48,700 nt of DNA from Paracoccus haematequi (GTDB taxonomy: Bacteria; Pseudomonadota; Alphaproteobacteria; Rhodobacterales; Rhodobacteraceae), in assembly GCF_900631945.1 (NCBI RefSeq), contig NZ_UZWE01000079.1:1-48700 (forward strand), written 5' to 3'. The notes beneath the pieces are model-generated. The model had not been told where the DNA came from, ran no database searches, and saw only the letters and a list, made by a program, of their open reading frames with translations. The translations under genes and the position numbers were made by a program. Within the stretch, counting starts at the first letter, position 1. Every line of letters starts with the position of its first letter. Below, piece by piece: positions 41,868 through 48,700 of this stretch.

Positions 41868-41876
41868 AAAATTCCG
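41859..41876 (+). promoter_or_regulatory. GAAA-tetraloop hairpin across a stop codon
   Basis: A perfect 7-bp stem CGGAATT/AATTCCG closes a GAAA tetraloop, and the stop codon of the three-domain glycosyltransferase sits in its loop side (41865-41867). No T-run follows, so it is not a standard terminator. It might stabilise the mRNA end or affect coupling to the next gene, which starts 50 bases on. Confidence 0.45.
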
Positions 41877-41925
41877 GGAACAAGGACACGCGTTCCTTTT
41901 CATAACGAATGCCGGGGGGGGAATC

Positions 41926-42606
41926 TTGGCGGCGGAAACGATAAACTGGCCGAAGGTCACGCTTCCCCCGGATGAAAGGAAGCTGCTGGAAAGGACGTAT
42001 TCCACAGCGCGGGTCATTCTGGAATACGGATCCGGGGGATCGACCGTTCTTGCCGCGCACCAGCCGGGCACGCTGACATTCAGCGTGGAAAGCGACCGGA
42101 CCTGGGCCAGAAACCTGCAACGCCTGTTCGACCGTTCGGACGTTGCCGCGCCGCCGATCCTGTATCATGTCGATATCGGCGAAACCGGCCGCTGGGGCCG
42201 TCCGCTCGACGACCGCAAATGGAAAAATTTCCATCGCTACCCGCTGTCGATCTGGCTCGAGCCGTTCTTTCGCCACCCCGATGTGGTCCTGATCGACGGG
42301 CGCCTGCGGCCTGCCTGCTTCGTGGCGACCTGCCTGCACATCCGGAAACCGGTGACGGTGCTGTTCGACGATTATGCGGACCGCCCCAGCTATCACATCG
42401 TGGAAACCCTGGCGAAGCCCGTGGAAACGGTCGGCCGCATGGCCCGATTCGTGATCGGCCCCCAGCAATGGCCGGTCTGGATCCATGCCCTTCTGAACGA
42501 GCTTTGCACCAGGATGACCTATCCCGTCTCGACCCACGGGCACGACGCGCCGTCCTATGACGTGATGCGCAGCAACGTCCTGACGCAGGCGGGACTGCTG
42601 CTTTGA
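41926..42606 (+). CDS. methyltransferase-like protein, unknown
   Basis: A 226-residue protein with a Rossmann-like N-terminal half: ARVILEYGSGGSTVLAAHQP looks like a SAM-binding glycine motif (motif I), TLTFSVESDRTWARNL like motif II, and DVVLIDGRLRPACFVATCL like motif IV. Similar small proteins occur in alphaproteobacterial EPS loci. The start is TTG at 41926 after a GGGGGGGGAATC run. Its substrate cannot be read, but it may modify sugars or be a non-catalytic relative. It is the last intact gene of the right-arm GT operon. Confidence 0.65.
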   Translation: MAAETINWPKVTLPPDERKLLERTYSTARVILEYGSGGSTVLAAHQPGTLTFSVESDRTWARNLQRLFDRSDVAAPPILYHVDIGETGRWGRPLDDRKWKNFHRYPLSIWLEPFFRHPDVVLIDGRLRPACFVATCLHIRKPVTVLFDDYADRPSYHIVETLAKPVETVGRMARFVIGPQQWPVWIHALLNELCTRMTYPVSTHGHDAPSYDVMRSNVLTQAGLLL

Positions 42607-42654
42607 CATGGCGACGGCCTGTCTTTACCACGGGCATCCTGACACGGGGCCAGG

Positions 42655-42914
42655 CCATGAACCTTCAGGACAAGCGCGACCTTTTCCTTGCAGGGGCGCT
42701 TGTCGCCGACCGCGCTCTTGCCGCTGCGGATCTGCCCGCCGTCGGGGTGGGGCAGGCGGCCTTCCTGAAGAACATCCTGTTCGAGACGGGCGCAAGCGTC
42801 CAGTCTCCGGCGCTGCCGGCACGGGCGAGGGGCTTCTTCGGGGCGGAATCCATGCTACCACTGGGCTTTCCACCAGCCCGGCCCTGTCGGGGGGCCATGC
42901 GCTCGACTGCCTAG
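42655..42914 (+). pseudogene. likely gene fragment
   Basis: The frame from ATG 42655 shows coding-like codon use up to about 42850 (MNLQDKRDLFLAGALVADRA, then FLKNILFETGASVQ) and then loses it. From about 42857 another frame (GLSTSPALSGGHALDCLEKP) looks protein-like. No family was recognised. This suggests a truncated or rearranged gene joined to a second remnant. No intact mobile element is present. The remaining non-coding stretch up to 43002 shows nothing recognisable. Confidence 0.45.
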
Positions 42915-43002
42915 AAAAGCCTACAAACTAGGATCGCCCGGCTGCGACAATGACGGGATGTTCCGCTGTAAGGGATAAGCCGAGCATGGCGCCGAACCTG
43001 AC

Positions 43003-43446
43003 CTAGAGTCTGCCTTTTACTAGGATGATGTTGCCATGCGGTCGGTTGTCATGGGTCTGCACGATGACATGGCTTTGCAGCGCCATCGCCATGAAGGTGT
43101 CGCGGTCGGCCGACTGGATGGCGGTGCCCGTCGCCTCGATGATCGGGATGGTTTCTTCCAGGGCTTCGGGAATGAAATCCGGCTCGTCGTCGACCTGCAT
43201 GATCGTCGCCGCACAATCGACCCGCTTGTCCAGCGGCAACAGGCTGAGAATCGCGCGCAAAGCATCACCTGTACGCAAAGAAATCGTAATGACCCGCTTG
43301 TAGGGAAGCTGTTGGGCAATCGTATGAGCCGGAAAGGCCCGTTCGACAATGGCGATGGATTCGCCTTCGCCCATCATGGCCATGGCATGAAGGAGATCGG
43401 GTTCGATCCGGTTGTGAATACCCTTGAGCACGTCGCGTCCCGCCAT
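43003..43446 (-). CDS. fucU: FucU/RbsD-family sugar mutarotase-like protein
   Basis: A 147-residue RbsD/FucU-family protein, which interconverts alpha and beta anomers of L-fucose or D-ribose. Family features: LKGIHNRIEPDLLHAMAMMG, FPAH with the catalytic-type His, ILSLLPLDKRVD and the end NIILVKG. The residue before the final Gly-Asn-Ile-Ile-Leu, usually a Tyr in FucU (recalled), is His here. The gene is alone, with an AT-rich 65-base upstream gap (including a TATTTATATATTATT run at 43509-43523) shared with the hydrolase gene end. It could supply the correct anomer of a deoxy-sugar, or be a degraded catabolic leftover. Confidence 0.8.
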   Translation of the reverse strand: MAGRDVLKGIHNRIEPDLLHAMAMMGEGESIAIVERAFPAHTIAQQLPYKRVITISLRTGDALRAILSLLPLDKRVDCAATIMQVDDEPDFIPEALEETIPIIEATGTAIQSADRDTFMAMALQSHVIVQTHDNRPHGNIILVKGRL

Positions 43447-43511
43447 TTTCCAGAAATCCTGTCATAGACCCGCCGCAAGGGCTTGTCCACAACAGGTCAA
43501 TCAACTGATAT

Positions 43512-44777
43512 TTATATATTATTCCTGGCGCCATGGCCTTTTAGCCGCGCAAGCTGCTGGGCCGCGCGGCGAAAATCCGGCGCCTCGGCCAGGGCGGCGC
43601 GGTAATTCGCCTCGGCCTGGACGGGCTGGCCCAGTTCCTCGAAGATCAGGCCGCGTTCGAAAAAGCCCTGGGCGGAAAAGGGACCGCCCTTCATGAAGGA
43701 TTCATGGGCGCCGATCGCCTGATCGAACTGCCGCGTGTGGCGCAGGAAACGCGCATACAGAAGCTGTATCTCGCGAGAACGGGGCCGGTCCGAGGCATAG
43801 GGCGCGATCAGGTCGGCCACGGCGTCAGGGCTGCCGCCCTGTTCGGCGTATTGCGCAAGCGCGCGGATCACCGCCACGCTGACCGCCGCCGTCGGCTTTT
43901 CCGCCACCACGGCGCGGATCATCGCGGCCGCCCGGTCAAACCGGCCGGCCTCGGCGATGGCGCCGGCGTAATCCAGCCGCAGGGGCAGGTCGCCCGGAAA
44001 CCTGTAGAGGCCGTATCGCAGCACCAGCCGCCGCAGCAGCTTGTGGCGCGACATCGCGCGGGCCAGCTCGGCGATGTAATAGCTGTTCTGCCTCATGGAC
44101 GACCGGACAAGGGCCTGGGCCACGGCGATATCGACCTGGGGTTCGAACAGCATCCGGGTGACGCTGCCCAGGATACCGCCATTGTTCAGGAACCGGAACA
44201 CCATGTGGCCCGCACGCGGGGTCAGGATGACCTGGACGGGACAAGCCGCCTTCAGGTCCGCGACATGGCCCCGGTCAGGCCCCTTCGGGTCATAGACGCA
44301 GATCACCCTGGTCTTTGCGGGAATCCGGGGTGCCAGGTCGGCTGCGGATCTGCCCCCGATCAGCCCCTGGTAGTCGGCGATCCAGCGGCGGTCCTTGTCG
44401 GGATGGATATTGGCCACCGGCGCCATCAGCACCAGCCGGTCCGCGTCCAGGGCCGCGGCCGAGATCAGCGCCCCGTAGGAGCCCATCGAGAAGCCGTAGA
44501 GGATCACATGGGCATAGGGCCGGATCGCATCCGCCACCGCGTCCAGGCAGGCCGCGAAATCCCCGCCCACATACCAGTCGTTCGTCAGCGACCGGATGCA
44601 GCAGAAGGCGTGGGGGGACTTGGCCAGCATTGCCTCGCCCGAGAATCCCGCCGGGGGCGGTTCCTTGCGTTCGGCGAAGGACACCACCACCGTGTCCGCC
44701 TTGTGATGGCAGACAAAGGCCTCGTGGGTGGGGCTGGCGAACAGCGTCGTCTTCATGGCGCGGCCCTGGGTCGTCAT
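43512..44777 (-). CDS. alpha/beta-hydrolase-like protein with TPR tail
   Basis: A 421-residue fusion. The N-terminal half is an alpha/beta-hydrolase-like domain with nucleophile elbow GFSMGSYGAL (Ser in the centre), an acid-bearing strand VICVYDPKGPDRGH and a candidate catalytic His in LTPRAGHMVFRFL. The C-terminal half has tetratricopeptide-like helices (FFERGLIFEELGQPVQAEAN, YRAALAEAPDFRRAAQQLAR). It lies 11 bases downstream of glf, so the two form an operon. It may remove or add acyl groups on the polysaccharide or act in its assembly; this is not known. ATG 44777 is used; ATG 44756 has a similar weak ribosome binding site and fits the fold start well. Confidence 0.7.
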   Translation of the reverse strand: MTTQGRAMKTTLFASPTHEAFVCHHKADTVVVSFAERKEPPPAGFSGEAMLAKSPHAFCCIRSLTNDWYVGGDFAACLDAVADAIRPYAHVILYGFSMGSYGALISAAALDADRLVLMAPVANIHPDKDRRWIADYQGLIGGRSAADLAPRIPAKTRVICVYDPKGPDRGHVADLKAACPVQVILTPRAGHMVFRFLNNGGILGSVTRMLFEPQVDIAVAQALVRSSMRQNSYYIAELARAMSRHKLLRRLVLRYGLYRFPGDLPLRLDYAGAIAEAGRFDRAAAMIRAVVAEKPTAAVSVAVIRALAQYAEQGGSPDAVADLIAPYASDRPRSREIQLLYARFLRHTRQFDQAIGAHESFMKGGPFSAQGFFERGLIFEELGQPVQAEANYRAALAEAPDFRRAAQQLARLKGHGARNNI

Positions 44778-44788
44778 CCGTCAGGCCG

Positions 44789-45976
<1,188 letters not shown>

Positions 45977-46097
45977 CTATCCTGCGGGGGATTTACGCCG
46001 TTCCGGGCGGGCAGGGCAATCGCCCGCGGCCTCTCGACTTTGCGGGCGGGGATTTGCTAACGCTGCAAACAGCAGCGCAGGCAGGATCCCGGACGCG

Positions 46098-47003
46098 ATG
46101 ACATTCCCCCCTTTGCAATCCCTGCCTGATGCCCGCGTCTATGTCGCCTATCACGATGCCCGCCCCGTCCTGGAAGGCCGTCACCTGGTGCCGATCCAGG
46201 TCGGCCGGGCCCTGTCGGGAATGCTTCTGCCAGGAGTGCTGGGCGACGATACGGGCGACAGCATATCCCGCCTGAATCCCGCCTATTGCGAGCTGACGGC
46301 CCATTACTGGGCCTGGCGGAACGATCCCTCGGGCGGCCCCATCGGCCTGATGCATTACCGGCGGCTGTTCGACCTGGGCTGCCGCCTGCCGGCCCGCAGC
46401 CATCCCGAACGCCATGTCGCCGGGTTCGATGCCCGGATCTATGCCGCGGATGTCGCCCGCCATTTTGCCACGGCAGGGGCGGAACTGGTCGTGCCGCGCC
46501 CGATCCGCCTGCGCCGCAGCCTGGCCCGGCAATACGAGCGATGCCACCGCCCCGACGAATTGCGCGCCATGCGGGATGCGGTGGCCGACCGCCATCCGGA
46601 TTTCCGGCCCGCCCTGGACAGGGCCTTGCAGGGAAACCGGCTGCTTCTGGGCAACATGTTCATCATGCCGCGCCCGGTCCTGGACCATTACAGCCCGCTT
46701 CTGTTCGACATCCTGCGCGCGACCGGGGACCGGCTGGCCGGGCGGGACAGGCCGCCCGGCTATCAGGCGCGCTATCCGGGGTTCCTGGCCGAACGGATCC
46801 TGACCGCCTATGTGCTGGGCGGCTACGCCCGGGCGGCTTTCCCGGATCTGCGCGTGCAGCACCGGGGGATTCTCAACATCGACACGACCGTCCCGACGGG
46901 GGCGGGCTGGCTGCGCCTGGCGCGGCTGTGCCTGGAGGGCCGCATCGGCATCCGGGACGCGCTGCGGCTGAAATCCTCGGGGCGCGGGGCTGACCGGCCA
47001 TGA
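46098..47003 (+). CDS. DUF4422 putative glycosyltransferase
   Basis: A 301-residue DUF4422-family protein, members of which are annotated in capsule and LPS loci as putative glycosyltransferases. Family segments: VYVAYHDARPVLEGRHLVPI, LGDDTGDSISRLNPAYCELT and HYWAWRN...IGLMHYRRLFDLG, then GNMFIMPRPVLDHYSPLLFD. The ATG at 46098 is used because the conserved part begins about 10 residues later; the frame is open upstream to 45849 but overlaps glf. The last 4 bases overlap the next GT2 (ATGA). Position opposite glf suggests a role in galactofuranose-containing glycan assembly. Confidence 0.88.
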   Translation: MTFPPLQSLPDARVYVAYHDARPVLEGRHLVPIQVGRALSGMLLPGVLGDDTGDSISRLNPAYCELTAHYWAWRNDPSGGPIGLMHYRRLFDLGCRLPARSHPERHVAGFDARIYAADVARHFATAGAELVVPRPIRLRRSLARQYERCHRPDELRAMRDAVADRHPDFRPALDRALQGNRLLLGNMFIMPRPVLDHYSPLLFDILRATGDRLAGRDRPPGYQARYPGFLAERILTAYVLGGYARAAFPDLRVQHRGILNIDTTVPTGAGWLRLARLCLEGRIGIRDALRLKSSGRGADRP

Positions 47004-47905
47004 CCGTGACGATCCTGCTTGCGACCCGCGACGGCGCCGCCTTCCTGCCCGGCCAACTCGACAGCTATCTGGGCCAGACGCTGCCGGACTGGAGGCTGCT
47101 GGCAAGCGACGACAGATCGCGCGATGCCACCCCCGCCATCCTCGAGCGGTTCCGCCGCGACCATCCCGGCCGCGTCACCCTGGCCCAGGGTCCGGGGACG
47201 GGGGCGGCGGCGAATTTCCTGTCGCTGATCCGGGCCGCGCCCGATGCCGACCACACCGCCTTTTCCGATCAGGACGACCTGTGGCTGCCGGGCAAGATCG
47301 CCCGTGCCGTGGCGATGCTGGGGCGGGTTCCGGGGGACCGGCCCGCGCTTTACGCCAGCCGGGTGACGGTCTGCGACCGGTCGCTGCGGCCCCTGCGCCT
47401 GTCGCCCGCCCCGGACCGCCCACCGGGCTTTCGCAATGCCCTGGTCCAGAACATCCTGCACGGCCACAGCATCGTCATGAACCGCGCGGCCACCGCGCTG
47501 CTGCGGCAGGCAGCGGCGCGGTGGCCGGATGTGGTGATGCACGACTGGTGGGCCTATCAGGTCGTCACGGGCGCGGGTGGGCGCATCGTCTTCGACGGCG
47601 AAAGCCACGTCCTTTACCGCCAGCATGGCGGCAATGCCGTGGGCGCCAGCCAGGGCCTGGGCGTGCGCCTGCGTCCCCTGGTCCTGCGGCGGCAGGCGCA
47701 TTGGATGACCGCCAACTTGGCGGCCCTGGCGCAGACCGCCGACCTGCTGGCCCCGGATCGCCGCGCGCTTCTGGACCGGCTTTGCGCGGCGCGGGCGGCA
47801 GGCCGGGCGGCATTCGCGGCGGCCTGCTGGCGCGAAGGTCTGTGCCGCCAGGGACCGGGCGGGCGCCTTGCCCCCGCCCTGGCCGCGCTGACCGGGCGGC
47901 TGTGA
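47000..47905 (+). CDS. glycosyltransferase family 2 (rhamnosyltransferase-like)
   Basis: A 301-residue GT2: TVTILLATRDGAAFLPGQLD, LLASDDRSRDATPAI, FLSLIRAAPDADHTAFSDQD with the SDQDD metal site, LVQNILHGHSIVMNRAAT and VMHDWWAYQVVTGAGGRIVF. This pattern is common in enzymes annotated as rhamnosyltransferases (RfbF/RgpB-like); the donor remains uncertain. It is translationally coupled to the DUF4422 gene. Its stop is 6 bases from the convergent ABC permease gene. Confidence 0.9.
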   Translation: MTVTILLATRDGAAFLPGQLDSYLGQTLPDWRLLASDDRSRDATPAILERFRRDHPGRVTLAQGPGTGAAANFLSLIRAAPDADHTAFSDQDDLWLPGKIARAVAMLGRVPGDRPALYASRVTVCDRSLRPLRLSPAPDRPPGFRNALVQNILHGHSIVMNRAATALLRQAAARWPDVVMHDWWAYQVVTGAGGRIVFDGESHVLYRQHGGNAVGASQGLGVRLRPLVLRRQAHWMTANLAALAQTADLLAPDRRALLDRLCAARAAGRAAFAAACWREGLCRQGPGGRLAPALAALTGRL

Positions 47906-47911
47906 CCGGGA

Positions 47912-48700
47912 TCAGCGTTCCAGCAGCCGCTTGTAATTGCGTTCCAGCAGCATCAGCCCCAGGACGAACAGCACCACCGACACGCCGATCACGTAACCGG
48001 GGCTGAGATAGTCGCCCTGATAGGTCGGATACATCCCCTGGCGCATCATGCCGATGCAATGGATCAGCGGGTTGTACCACAGGATGTTCTGGGCCTGCGG
48101 GGGCATCATCCCGTACAGGAAGAAGATCCCCGACATCAGGAACAGCGGCCGGGTCAGGATCGACCAGATCCGTTCCCAGACCGGAAAGGCCGTGGACAGA
48201 TAGCAGTTCAGCGTGCCCACCCCCGTGGCCAGGATGGTGACGCACAGCAGGGTCTTGAAGATGGCGGACAGGTCGAAGACCACCGGCAGTTGATAGATCG
48301 TCACGATCGAGGTCAGCACGATCGCCATGATCGCCGTATGGGTCAGGGCGTTCAGAAGGATCCGGGCGATCAGGATGTCGACGAAGGTGACGCTGGGATA
48401 GGCCAGGAACGGTCGCGAGAAGCGGATCGCGCTTGCGACCTTGCCCGAGATGTCGTTGAACATCAGGAAGGGCAGCAGCCCGCTGGCATAGAACAGCGGA
48501 AAGTTCGTGCCCAAGCCAGGCCGGGCCAGGGTCAGGCTGAAGATCACCGACAGCAGCGCGATCCCCAGGATCGGCTCCAGGATCGCCCACAGATAGCCGC
48601 CCGCCGACCGGCCATAGGTGGTGGCCATCTCGCGCAGCATCAGCGCCATGATGATGCGCGGCATCTGGAAGCGGGGTCCGGGGCGGGACGGCCGCTGGGG
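47912..48700 (-). CDS. polysaccharide ABC exporter permease (KpsM/Wzm type), 5' partial
   Basis: ABC-2 type membrane component of a capsule/O-antigen exporter, with six predicted helices: GYLWAILEPILGIALLSVIF, NFPLFYASGLLPFLMFND, LNALTHTAIMAIVLTSIVTI, LLCVTILATGVGTLNCYLST, ILTRPLFLMSGIFFLYGMMP and YVIGVSVVLFVLGLMLLER. An ATG is present at 48664, but the frame stays open to the window edge. KpsM proteins usually have several residues before ALMLREM, so the true start is probably just outside. The partner ATPase (KpsT/Wzt) is not in the window. It indicates a second export route besides the Wzx/Wzy set. Confidence 0.88.
   Translation of the reverse strand, partial: PQRPSRPGPRFQMPRIIMALMLREMATTYGRSAGGYLWAILEPILGIALLSVIFSLTLARPGLGTNFPLFYASGLLPFLMFNDISGKVASAIRFSRPFLAYPSVTFVDILIARILLNALTHTAIMAIVLTSIVTIYQLPVVFDLSAIFKTLLCVTILATGVGTLNCYLSTAFPVWERIWSILTRPLFLMSGIFFLYGMMPPQAQNILWYNPLIHCIGMMRQGMYPTYQGDYLSPGYVIGVSVVLFVLGLMLLERNYKRLLER

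Noticed and set aside
42857..42931. Possible transposase or antitoxin remnant (GGHALDCLEKP frame)
   Set aside because: Too short to assign. It is mentioned only as part of the gene scar.
43483..43491. TTGTCCACA, a DnaA-box-like sequence upstream of fucU
   Set aside because: It has one mismatch to consensus, stands alone and is far from the repA origin region, so chance is the better explanation.

Overview
The window is a high-GC alphaproteobacterial sequence, most likely from Rhodobacteraceae (Paracoccus/Rhodobacter/Roseobacter type). It looks like part of an extrachromosomal replicon (plasmid or chromid) devoted to exopolysaccharide (EPS) production. The reasons are an RPA-family replication initiator, a divergent parAB pair and iterons in the middle of the window, strong GC-rich codon bias, and a VPLPA-CTERM/exosortase D pair. 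The taxonomic call is inferred from protein families, not from a marker gene.

Left arm (1-26.3 kb): an exosortase-associated EPS locus. On the minus strand lie an outer-membrane beta-barrel protein, a Wza-type export protein, a PrsT-like TPR lipoprotein and an initiating sugar-phosphate transferase. Divergent from these is a plus-strand operon with an ExeA-like ATPase, a Wzz/GumC-like chain-length protein and a BY-kinase-like ATPase. Next come a GT2, a Wzy/O-antigen-ligase-like membrane protein, a pyruvyltransferase, another GT2, a VPLPA-CTERM protein with its own terminator, and an exosortase fused to an EpsI domain. A three-gene GT4 cassette with ATGA overlaps and a GT2 follow. An amino-sugar island (WecE transaminase, left-handed beta-helix acyltransferase, unknown glycosyltransferase-like protein) and a Wzx flippase complete the arm. 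Together they suggest a Wzx/Wzy-type, pyruvylated EPS containing a 4-amino-4,6-dideoxyhexose, with an exosortase-processed surface protein.

Replicon core (26.3-31.8 kb): a GT2, a small membrane protein, repA, an origin region (three 17-bp iterons at 22-bp period, a perfect DnaA box, an AT-rich stretch), parA and parB. A 14-bp palindrome (TTTCGCATGCGAAA) occurs exactly three times and as two variants within 5.1 kb. Two exact copies lie inside coding sequences (repA and a glycosyltransferase), both read in the same frame as Phe-Arg-Met-Arg-Lys. This is the most striking sequence signal in the window and is a candidate centromere (parS) set.

Right arm (31.8-48.7 kb): a 978-residue beta-helix protein, several GT2 genes including a three-domain one, a methyltransferase-like/coiled-coil protein, a gene fragment, a FucU/RbsD-like mutarotase, a hydrolase-TPR protein, UDP-galactopyranose mutase, a DUF4422 protein, a GT2 and the start-truncated permease of a polysaccharide ABC exporter. 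This looks like a second polysaccharide set (galactofuranose-containing, ABC-exported) on the other side of the replication module.

No tRNA, rRNA, CRISPR array or intact insertion sequence was seen.
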